The position numbers were made by a program, and so were the translations under genes. Below, piece after piece: positions 7,061 through 14,419 of a stretch of DNA of 64,000 nt (its first letter is position 1; each line of letters begins with the position of its first letter). This DNA comes from Bacillota bacterium (GTDB lineage: Bacteria; Bacillota; Clostridia; Acetivibrionales; DTU013). Where the stretch lies: the NCBI GenBank assembly GCA_023412915.1, contig JAEZRE010000006.1, positions 186,001-250,000 of the forward strand, given 5' to 3'. The notes beneath the pieces are model-generated. The model was not told the origin of the DNA, did not search any database, and worked only from the letters and a program-made list of their open reading frames with translations.

Positions 7061-7435
7061 ATGCTGAATAATACAATAATATCGGGGAGGTTGACAAAGG
7101 ATCCCGAACTGAAGCATGTTACGGAAAATCAAACACCTGTGTTGAATTTTTCACTTGCAGTCGACAGGGATCCATTCGATGGAAACAGCGAGAAGAAAGT
7201 GGACTTTATCCCGGTGGTCGCGTGGAGTGGGATTGCCATGTTTATTTCCGATCATTTTGGAAAAGGCGGAGCCCTGACTGTACAGGGACGACTCCAGTCC
7301 AGGACCTGGGACGATTCGGAAGGGAAGAAACGCTATGCTGTTGAACTTGTGGCGGACAAGGCTTATTTCTCCGGCCATAGTAAGAGAAATGACGAAGCGG
7401 TGGCAGAAAGCGAAGCGGAGGATTATTCGGCATAA
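7061..7435 (+). CDS. ssb: Single-stranded DNA-binding protein, short form
   Basis: 124 residues, a single OB fold: MLNNTIISGRLTKDPELKHV, then FSLAVDRDPF, then FIPVVAWSGIAMFISDHFGKG and LTVQGRLQSRTWDDSEGKKR, the standard SSB strand order. SSB coats single-stranded DNA in replication and repair. Usual SSBs end in an acidic tip (DDDIPF-like) that recruits partners; this one ends EAEDYSA, acidic but lacking the final hydrophobic tip, so it may be a secondary paralogue rather than the replication SSB. GTGGAGGGC precedes the ATG. It has its own promoter and terminator, not the usual rpsF-ssb-rpsR operon. Confidence 0.9.
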   Translation: MLNNTIISGRLTKDPELKHVTENQTPVLNFSLAVDRDPFDGNSEKKVDFIPVVAWSGIAMFISDHFGKGGALTVQGRLQSRTWDDSEGKKRYAVELVADKAYFSGHSKRNDEAVAESEAEDYSA

Positions 7436-7476
7436 GAATATGGCACAGATTCAGATATAAATATATGTTCTAAACA

Positions 7477-7525
7477 AAAGCTGAGGCAGCCGGCGCCTTT
7501 GGTGCGGCTATCTCGGCTTTTTGCC
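7477..7525 (+). terminator. Terminator after ssb
   Basis: A segmented stem: AAAAGC, GAG, GCCG and CC on the left pair with GG, CGGC, CTC and GCTTTTT on the right. It ends in a U-run. Confidence 0.7.
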
Positions 7526-7575
7526 TGTTTAATTCCATTATAAGAGTCTACCGATGTACTGACGGTGTGTTACAG

Positions 7576-7625
7576 CTTATGAAAGGAATAAGGTTTTCAT
7601 AAGAATTTATTAAGATTTTGATAAG
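7576..7625 (+). promoter_or_regulatory. Candidate response-regulator operator before the van cluster
   Basis: TAAG occurs at 7600, 7611 and 7622, exactly 11 bp apart (ATAAG, TTAAG, ATAAG in AT-rich context), the direct-repeat spacing used by OmpR/PhoB-family regulators. The first repeat overlaps a perfect 9-bp inverted repeat, CTTATGAAA (7576-7584) / TTTCATAAG (7595-7603). A VanR-like regulator would fit, but none is encoded in this window. No convincing -35/-10 pair was found. Confidence 0.45.
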
Positions 7626-7640
7626 TTAAAATTCCAATAT

Positions 7641-7690
7641 AGCCTGCCTGATTTCGGTAAGATGAGATTGCCGAATCGGACAGGCTTTTA
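7641..7690 (+). terminator. Strong hairpin between operator and vanH
   Basis: AGCCTG (7641-7646) pairs with CAGGCT (7681-7686). After one mismatch CTGATT-CGG pairs with CCGAATCGG, leaving a 13-base loop, and TTTTA follows. It could be a terminator or attenuator upstream of vanH, or the end of an unseen upstream transcript. Confidence 0.55.
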
Positions 7691-7754
7691 TATTGCGTCG
7701 AGAGGCATCTTCGCGAGGTTACGCCTCGTTGTATTCCTGGAGGGAGAGCCGGAT

Positions 7755-7811
7755 ATGAAAATAAAACAGATCATTGAAACGCTACTATTTCTACTTACTG
7801 CGAAAGGATAA
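7755..7811 (+). CDS. 18-codon frame directly upstream of vanH
   Basis: Encodes MKIKQIIETLLFLLTAKG after GGAGGGAGAGCCGGAT, a good ribosome site. It stops at 7809-7811, eight bases before the vanH ATG, and the vanH ribosome site (AAAGGA) lies in its last codons, so vanH translation could be coupled to it. It may be a leader peptide or the remnant of a lost gene. Translation is inferred. Confidence 0.35.
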   Translation: MKIKQIIETLLFLLTAKG

Positions 7812-7819
7812 GTCCAAAC

Positions 7820-8788
7820 ATGACAAAAACGGGAATTACAGTATACGGGTGCGGGCAGGATGAGGCCGTTTTGTTCCGTGAGATGGCGCCTCGCTTTGGC
7901 GTTTTGCCAACTATCACAGCCGCGGCGGTATCTGAAGTTAATGTTGAACTGGCGCTTGGAAATCGATGCATCAGCGTCGGTCATAAAACTCAAATTACAA
8001 ATTCCATACTTCTTGCGTTAAGCGGAGCCGGCGTAAAGTATATCTCCACAAGAAGTATCGGGTTTAACCATATAAATGTCGACTGTGCCAGGAGCGTTGG
8101 CATTTCTGTCGAAAACGTAGCCTATTCGCCCGATAGCGTGGCTGATTACACATTGATGCTGATGCTTATGGCGGTGCGGAATGCAAAATCAATTATCAGA
8201 CGTGTAGATATTCATGATTTCAGATTGAGTGATGTGCGCGGGAAAGAATTACGCGATATGACCATCGGAGTAATTGGAACAGGACGTATTGGTGCAGCTG
8301 TTATGGACAGGCTGCGGGGTTTTGGCTGCCGCATATTGGCCTATGACTACTATCCCGTAACCGCTGCGAATTACGTTCCCCTTGATGAGTTGTTACAGCA
8401 GAGCGACATTGTGACGCTTCATACACCGCTTAACGCGGATACAAACCATCTTTTAAACAGCCAACGTATCGGTCTGATGAAGCGCGGCGCGTTTATTATC
8501 AATACCGGACGCGGTTCACTTATTGATACGGAGGCTCTTATTCCGGCGTTGGAAAGCGGTAAACTGGGCGGTGCAGCGTTGGATGTCCTCGAAGGAGAGG
8601 AAGGAATATTCTACTTCGACTACAGGGAAAAACCCATTAAAAGCAAACTGCTGCTGCGGCTGCAGGAATTACCGAATGTGCTTGTCACTCCGCACACCGC
8701 CTATTACACAGAACATGCCCTGAGCGATACTGTTGAAAATACAATAATAAATTGCCTGAAATTTGAAAGGAGAGTGCAGAATGGATAG
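7820..8788 (+). CDS. vanH: D-lactate dehydrogenase of glycopeptide resistance
   Basis: 322 residues. Reduces pyruvate to D-lactate, the substrate for the D-Ala-D-Lac ligase next door. It begins MTKTGITVYGCGQDEA, matching the VanH N-terminus. It has the NAD-binding glycine motif VIGTGRIGAAV (~152-162), the substrate/catalytic segments RSIGFNHI and NTGRGSLID, and the active-site histidine in VTPHTAYYTE. Length equals known VanH proteins. AAAGGA lies upstream of ATG 7820, with rather long spacing. The stop overlaps the ligase start by eight bases, the same overlap as vanH-vanA of Tn1546. It acts in the cytoplasm. Confidence 0.95.
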   Translation: MTKTGITVYGCGQDEAVLFREMAPRFGVLPTITAAAVSEVNVELALGNRCISVGHKTQITNSILLALSGAGVKYISTRSIGFNHINVDCARSVGISVENVAYSPDSVADYTLMLMLMAVRNAKSIIRRVDIHDFRLSDVRGKELRDMTIGVIGTGRIGAAVMDRLRGFGCRILAYDYYPVTAANYVPLDELLQQSDIVTLHTPLNADTNHLLNSQRIGLMKRGAFIINTGRGSLIDTEALIPALESGKLGGAALDVLEGEEGIFYFDYREKPIKSKLLLRLQELPNVLVTPHTAYYTEHALSDTVENTIINCLKFERRVQNG

Positions 8789-9815
8789 GTTGAAAATCGC
8801 AATTGTATTCGGAGGCTGTTCCGAAGAACATCCCATCTCCGTTAAATCTGCGCAGGAGGTCGCAAAAAACCTTGATGTTGAAAAGTATGAACCGTTCTAT
8901 ATCGGGATTACGAAAAATGGTGTCTGGAAGCTTTGTCACTGCCCCGGCGCAGATTGGGAAAACGACAGCTGCCTTCCGGCTATTCTGTCGCCGGACAGAA
9001 GCGTACACGGATTGCTGGTTCTGGAACAGGGACAGTATAAAACGATCTGTCTGGACATGGTGTTTCCCGTTCTGCATGGCAAGTTTGGCGAGGATGGCGC
9101 GATGCAAGGTCTGCTGGAGCTTTCCGGCATCCCCTATGCAGGCTGTGATATCCAGAGCTCCGCTCTGTGTATGGACAAATCCCTTGCTTATATCGTCGCC
9201 AGGAACGCTGGAATTGCTACGCCCGATTTCCGGATTGTCACGGCTTACGAGGGTATCGACGCCGACAGGCTTACTTATCCCGTTTTTGTTAAGCCGGCCC
9301 GCTCGGGTTCTTCTTTCGGCGTCAGCAAGGTGGAACGAAAAGAAGAATTGCCGGGTGCGCTGGAAGCCGCGAGACAGTATGACTCCAAGGTGCTGATTGA
9401 AGAGGCTGTCGTCGGCAGCGAGGTAGGCTGTGCGATATTAGGGGACGGGGCGGATTTGATTACAGGCGAGGTTGATCAAATTTGTCTGTCTCATGGGTTT
9501 TTCAGAATCCATCAGGAGAAAAAGCCTGAAAACGGATCCGAGAACTCAACTATAATCGTTCCTGCCGACATTTCGCCAGAGGCGCGCCTGTTCGTCCAGG
9601 AGAAGGCAAAAGCCATATATCGTGCACTTGGCTGCAGGGGTCTTGCACGAGTGGATATGTTCCTGAAAGAAAACGGTGAAGTAATACTTAACGAGGTTAA
9701 TACCTTGCCCGGCATGACCTCATACAGCCGTTATCCGAGAATGATGGCGGCCGCGGGACTGCCGCTTTCCGAAGTGATCGACCGGATTGTGTCGTTGACC
9801 CTGAAAGGAAAATGA
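8781..9815 (+). CDS. vanA: D-alanine-D-lactate ligase, VanA/VanB/VanD/VanF/VanM group
   Basis: 344 residues from ATG 8781 (MDRLKIAIVFGGCSEEH), with AAAGGAGAG upstream; an ATG at 8763 lies inside vanH without a ribosome site. An ATP-grasp ligase that joins D-Ala to D-Lac, making cell-wall precursors that glycopeptides bind poorly. Visible family motifs are SVKSAQEVAKN, GCDIQSS.LCMDKSLAYIVA, TYPVFVKPARSGSSFGVSKV, the omega-loop FRIHQE..P..GSEN (His-Gln marks D-Lac rather than D-Ser ligases) and LNEVNTLPGMTSYSRYPRMM. It is clearly not the housekeeping Ddl. The exact van type cannot be set without alignment; the symbol is used for the group. Confidence 0.93.
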   Translation: MDRLKIAIVFGGCSEEHPISVKSAQEVAKNLDVEKYEPFYIGITKNGVWKLCHCPGADWENDSCLPAILSPDRSVHGLLVLEQGQYKTICLDMVFPVLHGKFGEDGAMQGLLELSGIPYAGCDIQSSALCMDKSLAYIVARNAGIATPDFRIVTAYEGIDADRLTYPVFVKPARSGSSFGVSKVERKEELPGALEAARQYDSKVLIEEAVVGSEVGCAILGDGADLITGEVDQICLSHGFFRIHQEKKPENGSENSTIIVPADISPEARLFVQEKAKAIYRALGCRGLARVDMFLKENGEVILNEVNTLPGMTSYSRYPRMMAAAGLPLSEVIDRIVSLTLKGK

Positions 9816-9817
9816 TT

Positions 9818-10426
9818 ATGAAAAATGATTTTGTATTTGTAGACGAGTTTGTATCCGGGATACGTTGGGATGCTAAATACGCCACCTGGGATAATTTTAC
9901 CGGCAAACCGGTGGACGGATATGCAGCGAATCGAATTGTCGGGACAAAAGCTTTGTGCAAAGCACTGGAGAAGGCGCGCGAAAACGCCGCAGCCTACGGC
10001 TTTGGCTTGCTGCTTTGGGATGGTTATCGCCCTCAAAGCGCCGTGGATTGTTTTCTGCGCTGGTCAAAACAGCCGGAAGACGGTCGGACGAAACTTAGGC
10101 ACTATCCGAATATTGATAAAACCGAGATTGTCGAAAAAGGATACGTGGCTGCCAAGTCGGGCCATAGCCGGGGCGGCGCAATTGACCTGACGCTTTATCA
10201 TTTGACTACCGGCGCACTTGTTCCGATGGGCGGCTACTTTGATTTGATGGATTCAGTCTCACACCATGGGGCAAAAGGTATCACGCAAATTGAAGCGAAA
10301 AACCGTCAATACCTTCGCTCTATCATGGAGGCCTGCGGTTTTGCTTCATACGATTGCGAGTGGTGGCATTACACATTGAAACACGAACCTTATCCGGACA
10401 CTTATTTTGATTTTCCCGTCGCATGA
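9818..10426 (+). CDS. vanX: D-Ala-D-Ala dipeptidase
   Basis: 202 residues from ATG 9818 (MKNDFVFVDEF), eight bases after AAAGGA; the ATG at 9812 overlaps the ligase stop (ATGA) but lies too close to the ribosome site. This cytoplasmic zinc dipeptidase destroys D-Ala-D-Ala so that only D-Ala-D-Lac enters the wall. The VanX signature is intact: WDAKYATWDNFTGKPVDGY, the zinc ligands in SGHSRGGAIDLTLY (His and Asp) and the catalytic Glu with third zinc His in CEWWHYTL. The terminal YFDFPV is also conserved. Third gene of the vanHAX core, tightly coupled to the ligase. Confidence 0.95.
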   Translation: MKNDFVFVDEFVSGIRWDAKYATWDNFTGKPVDGYAANRIVGTKALCKALEKARENAAAYGFGLLLWDGYRPQSAVDCFLRWSKQPEDGRTKLRHYPNIDKTEIVEKGYVAAKSGHSRGGAIDLTLYHLTTGALVPMGGYFDLMDSVSHHGAKGITQIEAKNRQYLRSIMEACGFASYDCEWWHYTLKHEPYPDTYFDFPVA

Positions 10427-10429
10427 TAC

Positions 10430-10459
10430 TACAGCGTGAACTGCCGGATTATCGCTGTA
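10430..10459 (+). terminator. Short hairpin between vanX and murF
   Basis: TACAGCG (10430-10436) pairs with CGCTGTA (10453-10459). There is no U-run, so it is more likely a processing or attenuation hairpin inside the operon than a full terminator. Confidence 0.35.
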
Positions 10460-10526
10460 ATATTAATTGAGCCGGCCAAAGAAATTGCCAAAACAACATT
10501 ATCCATAAAGAAGAGGTGTTTGTACA

Positions 10527-11888
10527 ATGGAAATGACGGTACGCCAAATCGTTGCCGCGTGCGGCGGAAAATTGCTCTGCGGGAACCCGGATACGGTGGT
10601 GACCTCGGTGGTAACCGACAGCCGGGCGGTTGTGGAAGGTTCCCTGTTTGTCCCGCTCAAAGGAGCAAGGACGGACGCCCACACCTTTTTGCATGAGGCA
10701 TTCGCCTCGGGTGCGGTCGCGGCGCTGACGCAGGAGCATATGCATATGGAAGCGGAAGAAGTCTGGATCGCTGTGGAGTCGACTCAGTTGGCGCTCCAGG
10801 ACATTGCCGCCGCCTATCGGAAGAGATTTCCCATTCCTGTCGTTGGGATCACGGGTAGCGTCGGGAAGACGACAACGAAAGAAATGGTCGCGCTTGCACT
10901 TTCCGCAGGATACAACGTTATGAAGACGAAGGGAAACTACAACAGCGAGATCGGACTGCCGCTGATGATGTTCGAACTTTCCAGGGAACACGAAGCGGCG
11001 GCGGTGGAGATGGGAACAAGTAATTTCGGTGAAATGGCGAGCCTTGCGCGCGTAGCCGAGCCGAAGTACGCTGTCATGACCAACATCGGCGTTGCCCACA
11101 TTGGCCAGTTCAAAACGCGTGAAAACATCCTGGAGGAGAAGCTGCACATTACCGACCGGTTCAAGCAGGCTTCCGTTCTGTTTTTAAACGGTGACGACCC
11201 GATGCTCTCCGCCCTCAGGGGGAAAATGCAGTATGAGACCGTCTTTTACGGCACGGCGTCCTGGTGCGATTTCCGCGCGGAGGGGATTACGGTTCAAAAG
11301 GAAACCACCGCCTTCCGCTGCATTGCTCCAGGGGGAGAGCGCATCGATGTGACACTGCCGGTACCTGGAAAACACTATGCTTTGGATGCTCTCGCCGGTC
11401 TTGCCGTGGCAGGGCGGCTTGGTGTGCCTCTGGACCGCGCCGCTGCCGCTCTCGGGGATTACCGCCCACTCGCCATGCGCCAGCACATTCACCATGTCAA
11501 CGAGATCACAATCATCGACGATTCCTACAACTCCAGTCCCGACGCGGCCAAAAGCAGCCTGAGCGTCCTCACGGGGTTCCGGACCGGCCGCAGGGTAGCC
11601 GTGCTGGCGGACATGCTCGAACTGGGGGAGTATTCCCGCCAGGCGCATTTTGAAATCGGCGTCTTCGCCGCAGAAAGCGGAGTCGATATTTTACTCACCG
11701 TCGGTCCGGAGGCGAAGGCCATTGCAGAGGGCGCCCGCTCCGTCCGATCCGGGTTAGACTGCCGTGTTTTTGACGATAACGGGAAGGCCGCAGCGGAACT
11801 GAAATCTTTTCTGTCTCCAGGCGACGCGGTTCTTGTCAAAGGCTCCCGCGGCATGCATGCGGACGAGATTGTCCGCGCACTGCTTTGA
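10527..11888 (+). CDS. murF: MurF-type UDP-MurNAc-tripeptide:D-Ala-D-X ligase
   Basis: 453 residues; AAGAGGTG precedes ATG 10527. MurF adds the terminal dipeptide (or depsipeptide) to the UDP-MurNAc-tripeptide. Features in order: N-terminal Mur substrate domain (VTDSRAVVEGSLFVPLKGAR), P-loop ITGSVGKTTTKEMVA (~110), AVEMGTSNFGEMASLA, MTNIGVAHIG, the ligand loop DSYNSSPDAAKSSLSVL (~330) and a C-terminal domain ending VLVKGSRGMHADEIV. Its place after vanX suggests a dedicated enzyme accepting D-Ala-D-Lac, as described for murF genes linked to vanI of Desulfitobacterium. The gene is visibly more GC-rich than its neighbours, with many GCC/CGC/GGC codons, which suggests a separate origin. Confidence 0.9.
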   Translation: MEMTVRQIVAACGGKLLCGNPDTVVTSVVTDSRAVVEGSLFVPLKGARTDAHTFLHEAFASGAVAALTQEHMHMEAEEVWIAVESTQLALQDIAAAYRKRFPIPVVGITGSVGKTTTKEMVALALSAGYNVMKTKGNYNSEIGLPLMMFELSREHEAAAVEMGTSNFGEMASLARVAEPKYAVMTNIGVAHIGQFKTRENILEEKLHITDRFKQASVLFLNGDDPMLSALRGKMQYETVFYGTASWCDFRAEGITVQKETTAFRCIAPGGERIDVTLPVPGKHYALDALAGLAVAGRLGVPLDRAAAALGDYRPLAMRQHIHHVNEITIIDDSYNSSPDAAKSSLSVLTGFRTGRRVAVLADMLELGEYSRQAHFEIGVFAAESGVDILLTVGPEAKAIAEGARSVRSGLDCRVFDDNGKAAAELKSFLSPGDAVLVKGSRGMHADEIVRALL

Positions 11889-11964
11889 TAACCGCCAGAA
11901 TACGTGGGTTTTGTGGGTCTTGCCTTAACCTATGGACGACTGCTACAGGAGTAGGAGTGAATAT

Positions 11965-12285
11965 ATGAAAAGGAAAAAAGTTGCAGTCTTATTCGGAGGA
12001 TGCTCAAAAGTGTATGAAGCGTCTCTCCAATCCGCCTATACTGTAATAACAAACCTGAATCCCCAAAAGTATGAGCCCATATTGATCGGCATCACCCGGC
12101 AGGGAGCTTGGCTTAGATATTATGGTCCGGTTGAAAAAATACTGAACGATACATGGATGGATGGCGGTGAGTGTGTTCCGGTAGCTATTTCTTCTGATCG
12201 GAACATTCACGGACTTCTCGAATTCCACGGTGACGGTACGGTTATGACCAGAATTGACGTGGCATTTCCCGCCTTCACGTATTAA
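11965..12285 (+). pseudogene. Truncated D-Ala-D-Ser ligase, VanG-like N-terminal fragment
   Basis: 106 codons from ATG 11965 (MKRKKVAVLFGGC), with AGGAG five bases upstream. It matches the first domain of VanG/VanC-group ligases: KKVAVLFGGCSKVYEASLQSA, YEPILIGITRQGAWLRYY, then EKILNDTWMDGG and RNIHGLLE, and breaks off at IDVAFPAFTY where the family continues FPVLHGKxGEDG. The full enzyme is ~350 residues and all ATP-grasp catalytic residues are missing, so it cannot be active. It sits 76 bases behind murF on the same strand. The ribosome site is intact, so decay may be recent. A second resistance locus (D-Ser type) probably once lay here. Confidence 0.8.
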
Positions 12286-12308
12286 TACAGCCGAGCGGGA
12301 TTTTATTG

Positions 12309-12337
12309 TTGACAATGCAGGAAATCCTTAGTATTAT
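12309..12337 (+). promoter_or_regulatory. Sigma-A promoter of the riboswitch/chemoreceptor unit
   Basis: TTGACA (12309-12314), 17-bp spacer, TATTAT (12332-12337), about 30 bases upstream of the riboswitch. Confidence 0.75.
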
Positions 12338-12365
12338 TTTAGCTAGTTAAATATAGATAATTTTC

Positions 12366-12452
12366 AATACCTAAGGGCAAACTTATTGAAAAATAAGGAC
12401 GCAAAGCCGTAATCTAAGGTGAAATACTATGATCGACAGGCTGCAAGGGTAA
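12366..12452 (+). ncRNA. Cyclic di-GMP-I (GEMM) riboswitch
   Basis: Contains the conserved GEMM-I core in order: AGGGCAAAC, a GAAA tetraloop (TTATTGAAAAATAAG, the P1b tetraloop stem), GGACGCAAAGCC, CTAAGG and the receptor segment GACAGGCTGC. These bind one c-di-GMP. It lies about 100 bases before a chemoreceptor gene, a typical target of this class. The downstream hairpin that can hide the ribosome site is given separately. Confidence 0.92.
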
Positions 12453-12517
12453 TTTATTTGTTTGTTTACGCTATTGTTATTATGCCTGTCTGATCTGCGC
12501 TTCATTATTTGAGCTTT

Positions 12518-12548
12518 ATCCTTTGCCTGTGGTATAACGGGAAAGGAT
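12518..12548 (+). promoter_or_regulatory. Ribosome-site-sequestering hairpin of the c-di-GMP riboswitch
   Basis: ATCCTTT (12518-12524) is perfectly complementary to AAAGGAT (12542-12548), the ribosome site of the chemoreceptor gene whose ATG is at 12555. No terminator with U-run was seen between aptamer and gene, so control is probably at translation. Whether ligand turns expression on or off cannot be read from the sequence. Confidence 0.6.
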
Positions 12549-12554
12549 AATATT

Positions 12555-14279
12555 ATGAAAGTACTGAACAAAATCCCTATTCGCTCCAAACTCTTTTTTT
12601 TGATTTCCATCATGTCGGCAGCAATACTTATCGTCGGGTTTATAGGCTATCGGAGCAGCAACGATATGGCAGATTCCTTGAAAAGCATGTATAATCAGAA
12701 CATTATTTCTATTAAAGCTTTGACCGACATCCGGCAGCAAACCAGGGCCAATTATGCCAATATGCTGAAGCTGGCGGTTACAACTAGTAGAGAAATGAAA
12801 AAAGAGATTATTGCCGATATCGATAAACGGAACGCCACACTCAATAATGATTTGAAAGAATATGAGAAAACTAATCTCGATTCGTTTGAAAAGAAAAATC
12901 TGGATCTGATGAAGGATAAACTGGATAAATGGCAGACGATTTCGAAATCATTAATCGACCTGGCCGACTCGGGGAAAGCGGATGAGGCAATAGGGCTTTC
13001 GCTTGCATTGGGAGATAAAATATTCGATGACGCGCAGAATACCATAAAGGCACTGCATGATTATAACATTACCGAAGCCGATAATGTCTACAAGCGGGAA
13101 AAAAATGAGGCGGATGCGGCCATTCTGACCGAGATGCTCATAATTCTCGCGGCTTTCCTTATCTGCGCGGTATTGGCTGTTCTTATTACAAGAAGCATCA
13201 CCTCTCCTCTGAAGAAGGTGACAGAATTAATCAAGAAGACCTCTGAACTGAATCTGATCGATGACCCGTCCTATAATTCGCTCCTGAAAAACAGGGACGA
13301 AACGGGTGCAATGGTCAGGTCCGTCGCAGAAATGCGCCAAGCCTTAAGGAACCTGGTCAGAAATATCTCCGCAATATCCGGTGATTTGACGCAGAATGCC
13401 GGGGAACTGAATGTATCGGCGGATGAAAATACCAAGACTGTCAACCAGGTTGTTACTGCAATCAATGAAATTGCCGAAGCGAACGGCCATCAGGCTGAAA
13501 CAATCAATAAAGCAAGCGGTACGTTGAACCACATTGTGGAAAACATAACAGGCTTGAATGAGGATACCGCCGAGAATGCTAAAATAGCGGATGAGTCCAA
13601 GAAAGCGATAATTGAAGGACAAAAAGCTGTTGATATTACATTGGAAAGAATGAAAGAGAACGTTGATATTGCGGTAGAAGTTGCAGATTCGGTAAATGAA
13701 TTGAGTACTTCTATCGGGAGAGTAGGAGAGATCACGGAAGTAATCAATTCCATATCGGACCAGACCAATATGCTGGCGCTGAATGCAGCTATTGAGGCGG
13801 CCAGGGCAGGTGAAGCCGGAAAAGGCTTCGCCGTGGTAGCGGAAGAAATCCGGAAACTTGCGGATGGCTCTTCAAAGGCCGCTCAGGAAATTGCAGTAAT
13901 AGTAAGGGATACTATCGATAAAAATTCATTCGCTTCGGAAAACATGAATAAGGCAAAGGAGATAGTCGCTAATCAGAACCAGGCGGTAATCAATACAAAG
14001 GAAGCATTTTTAAGGATGGAGACATTGCTGGACAATATTGCTGCGAGAACCATGAGCGCGGCGAAAATGCTGTCTGAAATAACCGACCATTCAAAGGCCT
14101 TGTCTGTACATACCCAGGATATGGCGGCAGTCGCGGAACAATCTGCGGCAAGCTCGGAAGAAATATCGGCGTCAAGCGAGGAACAGCTTGCAGCAATAGA
14201 GACGATTGCGAAAGCAGCAAGCGATCTGTCTGGTATGGCAATCGATTTGAACAAGGAAATAGGTGCGTTCAAAATATAA
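12555..14279 (+). CDS. Methyl-accepting chemotaxis protein
   Basis: 574 residues. Topology: cytoplasmic start, TM1 ~13-32 (LFFLISIMSAAILIVGFIGY), a ~155-residue four-helix-bundle sensor, TM2 ~191-213 (MLIILAAFLICAVLAVLIT), HAMP (ITSPLKKVTELIKK), then a long coiled-coil signalling domain with the hairpin tip ISDQTNMLALNAAIEAARAG and VVAEEIRKLADGSSKAAQEI. It senses an outside signal and controls CheA. No ligand motif is recognised in the sensor. Translation starts at ATG 12555 with AAAGGA seven bases upstream, inside the riboswitch-linked hairpin. A terminator follows, so it is a single-gene unit. Confidence 0.93.
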   Translation: MKVLNKIPIRSKLFFLISIMSAAILIVGFIGYRSSNDMADSLKSMYNQNIISIKALTDIRQQTRANYANMLKLAVTTSREMKKEIIADIDKRNATLNNDLKEYEKTNLDSFEKKNLDLMKDKLDKWQTISKSLIDLADSGKADEAIGLSLALGDKIFDDAQNTIKALHDYNITEADNVYKREKNEADAAILTEMLIILAAFLICAVLAVLITRSITSPLKKVTELIKKTSELNLIDDPSYNSLLKNRDETGAMVRSVAEMRQALRNLVRNISAISGDLTQNAGELNVSADENTKTVNQVVTAINEIAEANGHQAETINKASGTLNHIVENITGLNEDTAENAKIADESKKAIIEGQKAVDITLERMKENVDIAVEVADSVNELSTSIGRVGEITEVINSISDQTNMLALNAAIEAARAGEAGKGFAVVAEEIRKLADGSSKAAQEIAVIVRDTIDKNSFASENMNKAKEIVANQNQAVINTKEAFLRMETLLDNIAARTMSAAKMLSEITDHSKALSVHTQDMAAVAEQSAASSEEISASSEEQLAAIETIAKAASDLSGMAIDLNKEIGAFKI

Positions 14280-14294
14280 AATGCATTGAAAAGG

Positions 14295-14326
14295 AAAAAA
14301 CCGTCCCGTAAAGGACGGTTTTTTGT
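14295..14326 (+). terminator. Terminator after the chemoreceptor gene
   Basis: AAAAACCGTCC pairs perfectly with GGACGGTTTTT around CGTAAA, ending in a U-run. Confidence 0.95.
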
Positions 14327-14419
14327 GTGAATCATCATTAAAATTTATCCATAAATCTGCCGAAATATAAAATAACAAAAAGGTTTTCAAAAAGTAAATT
14401 GAAAGAGTAGGGGTTAACT

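Noticed and set aside
10449..11147. Minus-strand frame of ~230 codons antisense to murF
   Set aside because: The plus-strand frame has complete MurF motifs; the antisense frame exists because of high GC at third positions.
12286..12330. Frame reading INTAERDFIVDNAGNP after the truncated ligase, as a continuation of the ligase by frameshift
   Set aside because: The peptide does not match the ligase family and the region contains the TTGACA-17-TATTAT promoter of the riboswitch unit.
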